A DNA stretch of 64,000 nt from Croceicoccus bisphenolivorans (GTDB lineage Bacteria > Pseudomonadota > Alphaproteobacteria > Sphingomonadales > Sphingomonadaceae): NCBI RefSeq assembly GCF_001634625.1, contig NZ_LRSE01000014.1, positions 1 through 64,000 on the forward strand, in the 5' to 3' direction. Below are positions 46,592 through 56,083 of this stretch, piece after piece. Numbering within the stretch: position 1 is the first letter of the stretch; each line of letters starts with the position of its first letter. The notes below the pieces were generated by a model, which did no database searches, was not told the origin of the DNA, and was given only the letters and a program-made list of their open reading frames with translations. The position numbers were made by a program, and so were the translations under genes.

Positions 46592-47947
46592 CTAGGCGGC
46601 TTCTGTCTGTTCCGGGCGCACTTCGAAATGGGCGCCCCGCATCGTCGGGCGCAACCGCAAGTCGAGCCCGTGGCGGCGAGCGATCGCGCGGGCGAGCGCA
46701 AGGCCAAGGCCCGATCCCCCGCTGGCGCCATGGTTGCCGCTGGCCCGGCTGAACCGTTCGAAGATCCGCTCCCGATCGTCGAACGGCACGCCCGGCCCCG
46801 TATCGGCGACGGTGATGACCGGCCCCGCCTCCAGCCCGAGGAATACCGTTCCGCCCGCGGGCGTATACTTGAACGCATTGTCGAGCAGGTTGGTGACGAG
46901 GCGGGTCAATTGCATCTGCTCGGCCGTGAACGTGATGCCGGGCGCGATCGCGACGTCGAAGTGATGGCCGGTTTCCTCTGCGCTGCCGGCATAGAGGTCG
47001 GACAGGTTCTGGAGCATTTCCGACAGATCCATCGGCTCCAGCCCGCGCCGGTCGCCGCGGTGCGCTTCGCTGTGCGAGATGTCGAGCAGCGATTCGAGCA
47101 TCGAGATGACCGAACGGATTTCGCCGCGCGCATCTGTCAGCCCTTCCGCCGCTGCATCGTCCGGCGCGGCCCTGATCGCGCGGACCAGCTTGCTGTCGAG
47201 GTGCATCAGCGGGGTGCGCATTTCGTGGGCGATCTGGTCCAGCGTGTCGCGGTGCGCATCGACCAGCCGGTTCAGCCGTTGCAGTGCTTCGCTGGAATGG
47301 CGGGTCAGTTCGCCGATCTCGTCATCCGCGTTGCGGCCCTTGGCCAGCAGCATAAGGCGATGTTCGTCCGGATTGGCGAAGGCAGCGTTGATGCGGTTCA
47401 CCCGCTTGGCAAGGCGGCCGGTGGTGATCCGGCCAGCCACGCCGACGGCGAAAACCACGAACAACCCGCCCGCGACGAAGGCGAAACCGATCTCGTTCAG
47501 GATCATCTCGTCCAGCGTTGCTTCGCGCGCGACGAGCAGGTTGCGACCCTCGCCCAGATCGATGCTGCGCGCGTGCGAAAAGATGCCGCCCGGCAGTTCC
47601 ATTGTCTGCATCTGGCCATTTGCGGCGACGGGCCATGCACTCAGGTCGCCGGCAAGCCGCTGGCCGCTATCGTCGACCAGCATGTAATGCGGGGCATTGC
47701 CGGTGGGCGACCGGAACTTGAGCCTTTGTTCGATCCGCTCGACAAGTGCGGTCTCTCCGCCCTGGCGATAGGTTTCGAGCAGGGTCGCCATGTCGGCATT
47801 GATCGCCGCTTCCTGTGTCGTAGTGGCCAGTTGCTCGAACTTTGCACCGACCAGCGCGCCAAGGACCAGCACGACCGCGATGCAGACCGCGATCGACCAT
47901 GCGATGAGCCGCGTGAAGATCGAATCCAGCAGGCGGACTTCGGTCAA
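46592..47947 (-). CDS. HAMP-type sensor histidine kinase
   Basis: A 451-residue kinase. A first membrane helix (LIAWSIAVCIAVVLVLGALV) and a second (IGFAFVAGGLFVVFAVGVAG) flank a periplasmic sensor (about residues 32-155), followed by HAMP (RITTGRLAKRVNRINAAF), the H-box IAHEMRTPLMHLDSKL and the ATPase domain (LVTNLLDNAFKYTPAGG; GSGLGLALARAIARRHG). It is the partner of the response regulator upstream. The stimulus is unknown; the sensor is small and not recognised. Confidence 0.92.
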   Translation of the reverse strand: MTEVRLLDSIFTRLIAWSIAVCIAVVLVLGALVGAKFEQLATTTQEAAINADMATLLETYRQGGETALVERIEQRLKFRSPTGNAPHYMLVDDSGQRLAGDLSAWPVAANGQMQTMELPGGIFSHARSIDLGEGRNLLVAREATLDEMILNEIGFAFVAGGLFVVFAVGVAGRITTGRLAKRVNRINAAFANPDEHRLMLLAKGRNADDEIGELTRHSSEALQRLNRLVDAHRDTLDQIAHEMRTPLMHLDSKLVRAIRAAPDDAAAEGLTDARGEIRSVISMLESLLDISHSEAHRGDRRGLEPMDLSEMLQNLSDLYAGSAEETGHHFDVAIAPGITFTAEQMQLTRLVTNLLDNAFKYTPAGGTVFLGLEAGPVITVADTGPGVPFDDRERIFERFSRASGNHGASGGSGLGLALARAIARRHGLDLRLRPTMRGAHFEVRPEQTEAA

Positions 47948-47999
47948 ATCCCCTCTCCCCCAAGGCGAAGCGTGTCAGCCATGATGGCCGACGACACGC

Positions 48000-48692
48000 T
48001 CACTTCCCGTCGAGCAGGCGATAACCGGTACCCCAGATCGTTTCCAGTGCCGGAGAGTTGAAACCTTCCTCCAGCTTGCGGCGCAGGCGTCCGATGTTGA
48101 CGTCGACGACATTGGTCTGCGGGTCGAAGCTCATCTTCCAGACATCGCGCAGCAGCATTTCGCGCGTCACGACCTCTCCCGCATTCTCGATGAGATAGCG
48201 GAACAGCTCGAACTCCTTGGGGCTGAGCGCAAGGTGCTTGTTCCCGCGAAAGGCGGTGCGCGCCTTTACGTGGCATTCGAACGCGCCGTGAATGATGACG
48301 GCATCGTGCGAATGGCCCGATGCGCGGCGGTGCAGCGCGCGCAGGCGGGCAAGCAGTTCCGTCGCTTCGAACGGCTTGGCCAGATAATCGTCGGCCCCAG
48401 CGTCCAGCCCTTCGGCACGGTCGATCGTGCGGCCCAGCGCCGAAAGCATCAGCACCGGCGTGCCGATCCCGCTTTGCCGCATCCGCTTGATCAGGGTCAG
48501 CCCGTCGATATCGGGCAGCATCCTGTCGAGGATGATGACGTCGAACTTCCCCATGCCGGCGCGGCGAAGCCCGTCAGCGCCGTTTGCCTCCCACGACACG
48601 CGGTCGCCCGTTGCGCGAACGAGTTGCTGAAGGTCGGACGCGATGCGGGCGTCATCCTCGATATGCAGAATGTCGAGGCCGGTCGTGGCCAT
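48000..48692 (-). CDS. OmpR-family response regulator
   Basis: A 230-residue two-domain regulator. The receiver has IEDDARIAS and the phospho-Asp in VIILDRMLPDIDGLTL, with Lys in LAKPFEATEL. The winged-helix domain has LSPKEFELFRYLIENAGEVV and ETIWGTGYRLLDG. It is directly upstream of the kinase gene in transcription order (52-base spacing), forming one two-component operon. ATG 48692 was preferred; an ATG five codons upstream is possible. Confidence 0.93.
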   Translation of the reverse strand: MATTGLDILHIEDDARIASDLQQLVRATGDRVSWEANGADGLRRAGMGKFDVIILDRMLPDIDGLTLIKRMRQSGIGTPVLMLSALGRTIDRAEGLDAGADDYLAKPFEATELLARLRALHRRASGHSHDAVIIHGAFECHVKARTAFRGNKHLALSPKEFELFRYLIENAGEVVTREMLLRDVWKMSFDPQTNVVDVNIGRLRRKLEEGFNSPALETIWGTGYRLLDGK

Positions 48693-48817
48693 CGCGCTTC
48701 CCCCCATTTTGCCCCGTCGTTGCGCACAAAGCGAAAGGCGCAGGCCGACAATCGTACATTACCTCTCGATATCTGCCACCATATTGAAAGATATCGTCAT
48801 CAGCATGAAATTTCCTG

Positions 48818-49717
48818 TCATTCCGATACGGCGTTTGCGGCAAGCCAGCGGGCGGCAACCGCGTCCAGACGGGCCAGAACCGCCGGATCGCGCGCATTCG
48901 GCGCGGTGATCATCGCATGATCGAGCACGCTGTCGATGGGCGAAGGGGTGCGGCTTTCCGGCAGGGCTTCGGCGAAACGGACAACGGTTTCGCGCGCGAT
49001 TTTCGAATTGGCCTTCATCTGGGCCAGCACGTCGGTGACTTCCACCGCGCTTTCGTCTTCCCGCCAGCAATCGTAATCGGTCGCCATGCAGACAAGGGCG
49101 TAGGGCAGCTCCGCCTCCCGCGCGAGCTTTGCTTCCGGCATGGCGGTCATGCCGATGACGTCGGCGCCCCACTGGCGATAGAGGTGGCTTTCCGCGCGGG
49201 TGGAAAACTGCGGCCCTTCCATCGCGAGGTATGTGCCGCCCTTGGCGACGCGCCCGCCCGCGGCTTCCACGGCGGCGGCGGCATGGGCCGACAGGCGTTC
49301 GCATACCGGATCGGCCATCGAGACATGGGCCACCATGCCGGTGCCGAAAAAGCTGGCGGGACGACCCTGCGTCCGGTCGATGAACTGGTCGACCACGACG
49401 AAGCGGCCCGGCTCGATCTCCTCGCGCAGGGAACCGACCGCGCTGATCGCCAGAATGTCGGTGCAGCCGGCGCGTTTCAGCGCATCGATATTGGCGCGTG
49501 CGTTGAGGTCCGACGGGGCGACGCGGTGCCCCCTGCCGTGGCGTGGCAGGAAGCGGAACTGCACATTGCCGATCCTGCCGAACAGGATTTCGTCCGATGG
49601 CTGCCCGAATGGCGAGTTTACGCCGATCCACTGGCGATCCTCTATCGCGTCGATCTCGTAGAGACCCGAACCGCCGATGACGCCGATGACCCAGTTTTCC
49701 TTCATGCGACGGTTCAT
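48818..49717 (-). CDS. mtnP: S-methyl-5'-thioadenosine phosphorylase
   Basis: A 299-residue purine nucleoside phosphorylase (PNP/MTAP fold) that splits MTA into adenine and methylthioribose-1-phosphate in methionine salvage. Markers are VIGVIGGSGLYEIDAIEDRQ, PRHGRGHRVAPSDLNARANI, and MEGPQFSTRAESHLYRQWGA followed by DVIGMTAMPEAKLAREAELP. The start may be at 49717 or four codons later at 49705; no clear ribosome-binding site decides. Some members prefer other 6-oxo or 6-amino nucleosides. Confidence 0.9.
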   Translation of the reverse strand: MNRRMKENWVIGVIGGSGLYEIDAIEDRQWIGVNSPFGQPSDEILFGRIGNVQFRFLPRHGRGHRVAPSDLNARANIDALKRAGCTDILAISAVGSLREEIEPGRFVVVDQFIDRTQGRPASFFGTGMVAHVSMADPVCERLSAHAAAAVEAAGGRVAKGGTYLAMEGPQFSTRAESHLYRQWGADVIGMTAMPEAKLAREAELPYALVCMATDYDCWREDESAVEVTDVLAQMKANSKIARETVVRFAEALPESRTPSPIDSVLDHAMITAPNARDPAVLARLDAVAARWLAANAVSE

Positions 49718-49745
49718 AGGCGAGCCGCGCGCGGCGATAAAGCCG

Positions 49746-51062
49746 TCAGGCGGGTTTGGGCGCGGGCGCTTCGGGCTCAGGTTCCGTTTTCGGCAGGAAA
49801 TCGCGGGCCAGCGCGTGGTAAAGCCGTTCGCGGCAGACCATTGCCCCGGCCCAGTCGGCCAGCAGCGCGGCGGCAAACAGCGGCAACAGCAGCCCGATGT
49901 TGCCGGTCGTCTCCGTCAGGATGATTACGGCGGTCAGCGGCGCGCGCACGACGCCGGTGAAATAGGCGACCATGCCCAGCATCACGATCGCGCCGCGCGA
50001 ATCGGCGGGGAACAGCCATGTGAGCCATTCGCCAAAGCCCGCCCCTACTGCGAGAGAAGGGGCGAAGATGCCGCCGGGAATACCGCTGAGCGACGTGGCG
50101 AGCGTGGCGGCGAACTTTGCCGGGCCAAGCCAGCCGCTGACCGTCTCACCCTCCAGCGCGACGCGCGCCGGCTCATATCCGGTGCCCCATGTCAGCCCGC
50201 CGGTCGCGATGCCGATCGCGGCGACGACGATGCCGCACAGCAGGGCAAGGACGATCGGGCGGTTGCCAAGCAGCCTGCTGGCCCTGACGCGCCCGCGCAT
50301 GCCGATCAGCGCGCGCGAAAACAGTCCGCCCAGCGCGCCGCCGACCAGCCCCGCAAGCGGCGCCGCAACGATCACGGTATGCAGCGGCAGCGTGGCCTCT
50401 ATCGATCCGAAATAGGTGTAGTTCCCCGCGATGCCCTGCGCGGTCATGCCCGCGATGATGACCGCGCCCATCACCAGCGCGGCCATGCGCTGTTCGTAGG
50501 CGATGGCCAGTTCCTCGATAGCAAAGGCGATTCCGGCCAGCGGGGTGTTGAACGCTGCCGACACGCCCGCCGCGCCGCCCGCGATCAGCACGCTGCGCCG
50601 CACGGAGGCACCTGCGATGCGGTGGGTTGTCGTCATGATCGCTGCGCCGACCTGCACCGTCGGCCCCTCACGCCCCACCGAAGCGCCGCCGAACAGGGCC
50701 AGCACGGTCAGCGAGATTTTGGCAAGGCCCGACTTTAGCGCGAAAAGCTTGTCGTCCTGGCTTTCGTTGCGGACGGCGGCCACGACTTGCGGAATGCCCG
50801 AGCCCGCCGCTTCGGGCGCGGCGACGCGGGTCAGCCATGCGCAGACGACGAATATCGCGGGGGTGAGGATGATGGGCAGCCAGACCCACTTCGCCACCAG
50901 CGCTTCGAAACCATGGAGCGCAAGGTCGCCCGCGCGGGCGAACACCAGCGCGACAATGCCGATGGAGATCGCGCCGGCCAGTGTCGCCACGCGCCGTCGC
51001 CAGTCCCCCATCTCTTGCGAGAGACGTTCCGGGATCGGGATACGGGGGCGCAGGCGACTCAT
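49746..51062 (-). CDS. ClC-type chloride channel/transporter
   Basis: A 438-residue polytopic membrane protein. The three ClC filter motifs are present: GSGIPQV, GREGPTVQ and GGIFAPSLAVGAG. The glutamate of GREGP is the gating Glu in Cl-/H+ exchangers. The C-terminus lacks CBS domains and ends in a proline-rich tail (EPEPEAPAPKPA). It is likely a Cl-/H+ antiporter used in acid resistance or pH homeostasis. Upstream and downstream genes are on the same strand, but spacing (77 bases to the next upstream gene) does not prove an operon. Confidence 0.93.
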   Translation of the reverse strand: MSRLRPRIPIPERLSQEMGDWRRRVATLAGAISIGIVALVFARAGDLALHGFEALVAKWVWLPIILTPAIFVVCAWLTRVAAPEAAGSGIPQVVAAVRNESQDDKLFALKSGLAKISLTVLALFGGASVGREGPTVQVGAAIMTTTHRIAGASVRRSVLIAGGAAGVSAAFNTPLAGIAFAIEELAIAYEQRMAALVMGAVIIAGMTAQGIAGNYTYFGSIEATLPLHTVIVAAPLAGLVGGALGGLFSRALIGMRGRVRASRLLGNRPIVLALLCGIVVAAIGIATGGLTWGTGYEPARVALEGETVSGWLGPAKFAATLATSLSGIPGGIFAPSLAVGAGFGEWLTWLFPADSRGAIVMLGMVAYFTGVVRAPLTAVIILTETTGNIGLLLPLFAAALLADWAGAMVCRERLYHALARDFLPKTEPEPEAPAPKPA

Positions 51063-51139
51063 TTCGCGCCCGCCTTAACGGGCGGGGGCGGTGGGGTCCA
51101 GCAAGGGTGCGAATCAGGTGCCCGGATCGGGCTGCCCGA

Positions 51140-52354
51140 TCACGTCGTTGGCAGGCCGGTTTCCAGAACGCGCAGGGCAAGGGCCGCCAGCATCGCCGAT
51201 CCGCGCGGCAGCACCGCTTCGTCGATATGCATGTGCGGACTGTGCAGTCCGGGCGCCTTGGCCCAGTCGGCATCGGGCGCGGCCACGCCCAGCAACAGCA
51301 TCGCGCCGGGCACTTTCTGCAGGACGTAGGAGAAATCCTCCGCCGTCATCAGCGGATCGGGCAGGTCGTACCACGATGCACTGCCGAACCGGTCCGTCGC
51401 GACTTCGCGCGCCAGTTGCACCGCGCGCGGATCGTTGGCGGTAACCGGAAAACCCTGTTGCACAATGAATTCGGCCTTCATGCCATGGGCCGATGCTATG
51501 CCGGTGACGAGATCGCGGCAGGCGGCATGAACCCGTTCGCGCGTGGCATCGGAAAGCGTGCGGATCGTCCCCCGCAGCACGCAGCGTTCGGCGATCACGT
51601 TGTCGGCATTGCTGGCGCGGAACTGGGTAACCGTCACCACTACCGGGTCGGCGGCATCGAACCGGCGCGTGACCATCGCTTGCAGCGCGGTCACGATCTC
51701 GCAAGCGACGGGCAGCGGATCGGCGGCGGAATGGGGCATCGATGCATGCCCGCCGCGCCCCGTTACCACGATCTCGATCGCGTCGGACGCAGCCATCAGC
51801 GCGCCTTCGCGGCAGACGAAGAGGCCGTGCGGCGCGTTGGGAATGATGTGATAGGCAAAGGCGGCTTCGGGTGCGGGGTCCAGCAGCCCGTCTTCGATCA
51901 TCATGCGCGCCCCGCCGAAGCCTTCCTCGCCCGGCTGGAACATGAACATAACCTCGCCCGCGATATCGCCCGCCCGATCGGCCAGCAGGCGCACGGCACC
52001 GGCCAGCATGGCGGTGTGGCTGTCATGGCCGCAGGCGTGCATCCGGCCGGGTATGGTCGATGCGAAGTCGAGGCCCGTTTCCTCCCCCATCGGCAGGGCA
52101 TCCATGTCGCCGCGCAGCAGCACGCGGCGGCCTGCGCCTTTCCCGCCTTTCAGGATCGCGACTTGTCCGGTGGTTTTCGTGCCTTCGCGCCATTCCAGCG
52201 GCAGGTTGGCCAGCGCCTCGCGCACCTTGGCCATCGTGCGCGGTGTTTCCAGCCCCAGTTCGGGATCGGAGTGGATCGCGCGGCGAAGGGCGGTGATATC
52301 CGGCCCCAGCGCTTCGGCGGCGGCGGACAGGTCGTCGTTGGGGATACTGTTCAT
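51140..52354 (-). CDS. M20-family amidohydrolase
   Basis: A 404-residue metal-dependent peptidase/amidohydrolase of the hippurate hydrolase type. Metal ligands are in MHACGHDSHTAMLAG and in FMFQPGEEGFGGARMMIEDG, with YHIIPNAPHGLF, GRGGHASMPHSAADPLPVAC and DPLMTAEDFSYVLQKVPGAM further on. Such enzymes cleave N-acyl amino acids, amidated amino acids or peptides. No signal peptide is seen, so it acts in the cytoplasm. The exact substrate is unknown. Confidence 0.9.
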   Translation of the reverse strand: MNSIPNDDLSAAAEALGPDITALRRAIHSDPELGLETPRTMAKVREALANLPLEWREGTKTTGQVAILKGGKGAGRRVLLRGDMDALPMGEETGLDFASTIPGRMHACGHDSHTAMLAGAVRLLADRAGDIAGEVMFMFQPGEEGFGGARMMIEDGLLDPAPEAAFAYHIIPNAPHGLFVCREGALMAASDAIEIVVTGRGGHASMPHSAADPLPVACEIVTALQAMVTRRFDAADPVVVTVTQFRASNADNVIAERCVLRGTIRTLSDATRERVHAACRDLVTGIASAHGMKAEFIVQQGFPVTANDPRAVQLAREVATDRFGSASWYDLPDPLMTAEDFSYVLQKVPGAMLLLGVAAPDADWAKAPGLHSPHMHIDEAVLPRGSAMLAALALRVLETGLPTT

Positions 52355-52391
52355 CGGGTCTGGGTCGTGATGCGCATCCCGCCAAGATAAA

Positions 52392-52423
52392 CGCCCCGGC
52401 CGCTATGTCGAGCGGCCGGGGCG
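52392..52423 (-). terminator. Terminator of the DUF2141 gene
   Basis: CGCCCCGGCCGCT (52392-52404) pairs perfectly over 13 bases with AGCGGCCGGGGCG (52411-52423), loop of 6. On the minus strand it is followed by TTTATCTT. It separates the DUF2141 gene from the amidohydrolase gene. Confidence 0.9.
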
Positions 52424-52451
52424 CTGATAGTCCCTGTATGTCTGACCGGAA

Positions 52452-52964
52452 TCAGGGATAGGTCATGTTGATCCGCGTCGTCAGGCCCGGCTTGGGCACG
52501 CTTAGGCGGACCGAGCGGAATGCGGGAATGCCGGCAAGCGTGCTGGGATTGTTGGAAAATCCGAATCCTTCGGCAGGCAGGCCAAGGCCGGTGCGGTTCA
52601 GTTTCCGGCTTCCATCCTCGTCATGATAGACTGCGATGGCATAGACCCCGTTCTTGGGCAGCTTCACGCAGCCGCGGAACGTGCCCTGGCTGGCCGGAAA
52701 GCGCACGACATCCAGCGAACCCTTGCTGACAAGGAACTTGCTGCTGTCGTCGGCATAGACCGTTACCGCAATCAGGCCGGAGGACGACTTCACGCCGGTA
52801 ACTTCGACATTGAGCCAGCTCTTGCCGCTCAGATCGCCCTGGCATGATGCAGGGCTGGCCGTTGCAGGTGCGGGTAGCGCCGCAAGCGCACCGATTCCGG
52901 CCACGGCGGCGACGGCCGCCGCTGTCTTGCGGAACGATACTGGCACACGCTTGAATGCATTCAT
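52452..52964 (-). CDS. Secreted DUF2141-domain protein
   Basis: A 170-residue exported protein. The signal peptide is FRKTAAAVAAVAGIGALAAL with cleavage likely after PATA (about residue 36), and the mature part has two cysteines (ASCQGDLSG and RGCVKLP) that may form a disulfide. DUF2141 marker sequences are YAIAVYHDEDGSRKLNRTGL and LPAEGFGFSNNP. The fold is an immunoglobulin-like beta-sandwich; the role is unknown. An open frame extends far upstream on the same strand, but 52964 is the only start with a signal peptide. The gene stands between the RiPP cluster and the terminator at 52392. Confidence 0.85.
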   Translation of the reverse strand: MNAFKRVPVSFRKTAAAVAAVAGIGALAALPAPATASPASCQGDLSGKSWLNVEVTGVKSSSGLIAVTVYADDSSKFLVSKGSLDVVRFPASQGTFRGCVKLPKNGVYAIAVYHDEDGSRKLNRTGLGLPAEGFGFSNNPSTLAGIPAFRSVRLSVPKPGLTTRINMTYP

Positions 52965-53152
52965 CGGATCATGTCTCCGGTTCGAATCTCGTCTATCGGG
53001 GATGGACGCAAAGGTGGAAGCGCAGCCTTGCGCGTTCAACCCCTGCAATCGCCCCCGTCTGCCGCCCGCGCCGCATGAAATGGTTGCGGACCGGTCGGAA
53101 GTCTTGGCTTGTGATCTATTCGCCGGCCCGTGAATAGCCGCTGAATTCCATC

Positions 53153-54337
53153 TTAATCCAGTGGATTGCCGGATGCCGGCGCAGTGGCGAGCCAGCGCGC
53201 CACCGCTGCGCCCGAATTCGCCTCGCCGCGCGATCGCGGGTCGCGCGCCTGCCGGATGGTGCGGGCGGTGCGGGTGGATATCCAGCGCAGCCGCCCGCCA
53301 TCGGGGCGCTGCGCCAGCCCCTTGCGCAAGCGGCCAAGGACCGTGGCGGCAAGGCCGGACCGGGCCGACTGGCTGGCCAGCACAACCTGTTCGCGCTGGT
53401 CGAAATCCTGCAGCAGCAGCATTTCGGCATTGGCGATGATGTCGCGCGGCACGGCGGCTTGCCCGATGTCGAACCCCGTTGGCCCCATCACTCGTTCCAC
53501 CAGCGCCAGCACCAGCCTTGCACCCGGCAGCCAGCCGCCCGCCTGTGCCTGCTCCGCAAAGCGCGCGGCATCGATCGTTTCGCGGCCCAGCAACATCGCG
53601 ATGTCGACCAGCGCCAGCGGGCCGCAATCGAAGCGGTGATTGTAAACCGCGTGCAGGACAAGGTGCCCCAGCATATGTTCGGGAGAGGGGAAGGCAACCG
53701 TCGCGCCGCCAAGGCTGTCTGTCCGCGATGCCGCGATGATCGCGTCGGTGGCAATGCACGGCAAGCCGGGATCGGCGATGCGATGGTGCACTTCGACAAA
53801 GCGGTCGCAGCCCGGCACCGCGATCGGGGCAAGGTGCTTGTCGCTTTCCAGCGCCCTTGCGATTGCGCCGGTCCGGTCTTGGGGTATGTCGCAACCGATA
53901 CCGGCCAGCGCATCCAGCGCCGCCGGAAGATCTTCTGGCGCGACAAGGATGTCGATGTCCCGCATCGGTCTCAACGCGGCTTCGCGATAGTCGAAGAAGG
54001 CGAGGCGCGAACCTTTCAGCGCCACCATCGGCACACTGTGCGCCTGCATCGCCGTGGACAGGCGGACCAGCGCGGCCTGCGCCGTCAGCGCGCCCAGAGC
54101 GGCATGGCGATAGGCATTCTTCCAGCCATCGGAAACCGGTTGCGGCACCGGTATCGCGATGCCGCCATTGCGGAAGCGGTCGTGAAGCCATGGTTGCAGC
54201 CGGTGCTGCGCGGCCATGGCGTCAATTTCGGCCCAGTCCTCCTCGCCCGCAGCCTTGGGGCCGTTCGGACGCGCGGCGCGTTCGGGGCCGACCATGTCCA
54301 GCAGGGCGCGCTTGCGGGCGGCAAGGTCGAGGGTCAT
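53153..54337 (-). CDS. Nucleotidyltransferase-family protein of the RiPP cluster
   Basis: A 394-residue protein with the PF14907-type nucleotidyltransferase core. VALKGSRLAFFDYREAALRP followed by MRDIDILV gives the GS-x(n)-DxD-type active site (residues about 105-133), and VEVHHRIADP follows. Related genes accompany HprK-like kinases and lasso genes in sphingomonads and bacilli. A role in further modifying the phosphorylated peptide is possible but unproven. It overlaps the exporter gene by four bases, so it is the last gene of the cluster and co-translated. Confidence 0.78.
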   Translation of the reverse strand: MTLDLAARKRALLDMVGPERAARPNGPKAAGEEDWAEIDAMAAQHRLQPWLHDRFRNGGIAIPVPQPVSDGWKNAYRHAALGALTAQAALVRLSTAMQAHSVPMVALKGSRLAFFDYREAALRPMRDIDILVAPEDLPAALDALAGIGCDIPQDRTGAIARALESDKHLAPIAVPGCDRFVEVHHRIADPGLPCIATDAIIAASRTDSLGGATVAFPSPEHMLGHLVLHAVYNHRFDCGPLALVDIAMLLGRETIDAARFAEQAQAGGWLPGARLVLALVERVMGPTGFDIGQAAVPRDIIANAEMLLLQDFDQREQVVLASQSARSGLAATVLGRLRKGLAQRPDGGRLRWISTRTARTIRQARDPRSRGEANSGAAVARWLATAPASGNPLD

Positions 54338-56028
54338 GCCCGCTCCCTCCGCCGGTCATCGATGTGTTCGATCCGTCCGTCGCGCATATGGACGACACGG
54401 TCGGCCAGCTGCGTCAGCAGCCCGCGATGGGCGACGATCAGGATAGTGCGGTGCCCCTGCATCGCGGCGACGGCTTCGGCAATCGCGGCCTCGCTATCCG
54501 CGTCCAGCGCGCTGGTCGCCTCGTCAAGGATCAGCAGCGCCGGATCGCGCAGCAGCGCGCGGGCAAGGGCAATCCGCTGCCGCTCTCCGCCAGAAAGCTT
54601 GCGTCCGGCATCGCCGACTTGCATATCCAGACCGTCGGGCAGGTCGAAAACGAAGCCGGCAGCAGCCTCGCGTAGCGCGCTTGCCAGGCGGGCTTCACCG
54701 GCATCCGGTTCTGCCCACAACAGGTTTTCGCGGATGGAACCGGCGAACAGCACCGGTTCCTGATGCACGTAGGATACCGAACCGCGCCAGCGGACGACTT
54801 CCTCTGCATGCAATGCGCGCCGGTCGACCTGAAGCGAGCCGCTGTCGGCCTCTACCAGCCCGCCGAACAGGTCGGCCAGCGTGCTTTTCCCCGCACCCGA
54901 CGGGCCGACCAGCGCCGTCGTCGTCCCGATGTCTAGCGCAAGCGACACATGGTCGGCAGCCGGCAGGTCGCGGCCGCGGTGATGCACGGCGGCGTCCACC
55001 AATGCGATTGCGCCGCGCGGCACGACCGGTGGGGCGGGCGGCAGGGCCGGTTCGGCATCCGCCTCGGTCACGGCCAGCAGGGCCTGTGCATCGGCAAGGG
55101 CGGGTGCGGCGTGGCTCCATTGCTGGATCGCCTGCTGCAATCCGTCGAGCAGCGGCACCGAACGGCCGAACAGCACGATCAGCGGCAGCAGAACCGCCAG
55201 CGAGGTGCCCTGGGCCATGGCGAAGGCGACGATTGCCGCCAGCAGCATGGCAGCGCCGATGTGCAGCGCCGCCCGGCTTCGCGCGGTGGCGCGCTGGAAC
55301 GCGATCTGCGCGCGGCGCAAGTCCGTAATGCCGTTTTCCATCGTGCTGATCGCGGCGGCTTCGCGCCCGTGGCTCTTGATCAGGCGCATGGCGCCCAGGC
55401 CATCGTCCAGCGTGGCGTGAACCTGGCCGTAGCGTTCGCCCAGCAGGGTGCCCAGCACGTGCGCCCTGCGCTTCAGCGGGATGAAACCGGCGATAACGAC
55501 CAGCCCGCCCACAACCGCGGCCAGCGCAAGCGCAGGGGCAAGCCAAAGCGCCGCGGCCCAGATCGCAAACAGCGTCACGCAAGTGGCAATGGCCTGCAAC
55601 AGGTTGGCAAAGCCGTAACCCAGCCGGTCGATACTGGTGACCATCAGGCTGATATTGTCCGACTGCCGCATGGAGGACAGCGTGCGCCAGCTTGCACGGA
55701 CAAGGCTGGCGTAGACGCGGCTGCGCCACGTATCGATCAAGGCGAACTGGATCTTTTGCTGGTTGAGCGTGAGTGCATACTGCAGCGCTGCCCTGCCAGC
55801 GACCAGCGCCACGAAGAAGGCCAGCAGCGGGCCGATGCCGATGTTCGCGGCATAGGGTTGCAGCCAGTCGGGCAATTGCGCGGCCCCGTCGCCCAGTATG
55901 GCCAGCATCGGCACGAGCGCGAGAATGCCTGCCCCTTCGGTCAGGGCAACGCCCAGCATCAGCGCCACCAGAGCCGCCAGCCGCGCGCGGGGAATGCTGT
56001 GTGCAAGGGTTGTGGCCGGCCCGTTCAT
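54334..56028 (-). CDS. ABC exporter of the RiPP cluster (LasD-like)
   Basis: A 564-residue half-transporter with an N-terminal six-helix membrane domain (about residues 15-320) and a C-terminal ATPase. Walker A is GPSGAGKST, signature LSGGERQR, Walker B ALLILDE, and the switch His is in IVAHRGL. It lacks an N-terminal C39 peptidase domain, which fits leader removal by the separate protease encoded upstream. The D-loop and dimer contact (SALDAD) are normal. It should export the finished peptide. It is followed by the nucleotidyltransferase gene with four-base overlap. Confidence 0.9.
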   Translation of the reverse strand: MNGPATTLAHSIPRARLAALVALMLGVALTEGAGILALVPMLAILGDGAAQLPDWLQPYAANIGIGPLLAFFVALVAGRAALQYALTLNQQKIQFALIDTWRSRVYASLVRASWRTLSSMRQSDNISLMVTSIDRLGYGFANLLQAIATCVTLFAIWAAALWLAPALALAAVVGGLVVIAGFIPLKRRAHVLGTLLGERYGQVHATLDDGLGAMRLIKSHGREAAAISTMENGITDLRRAQIAFQRATARSRAALHIGAAMLLAAIVAFAMAQGTSLAVLLPLIVLFGRSVPLLDGLQQAIQQWSHAAPALADAQALLAVTEADAEPALPPAPPVVPRGAIALVDAAVHHRGRDLPAADHVSLALDIGTTTALVGPSGAGKSTLADLFGGLVEADSGSLQVDRRALHAEEVVRWRGSVSYVHQEPVLFAGSIRENLLWAEPDAGEARLASALREAAAGFVFDLPDGLDMQVGDAGRKLSGGERQRIALARALLRDPALLILDEATSALDADSEAAIAEAVAAMQGHRTILIVAHRGLLTQLADRVVHMRDGRIEHIDDRRRERA

Positions 56029-56083
56029 CCCCGGTTCCTAGCGTCAGTCGCGATCCGCGTCACGCGCGGCGCCCGAACGATAC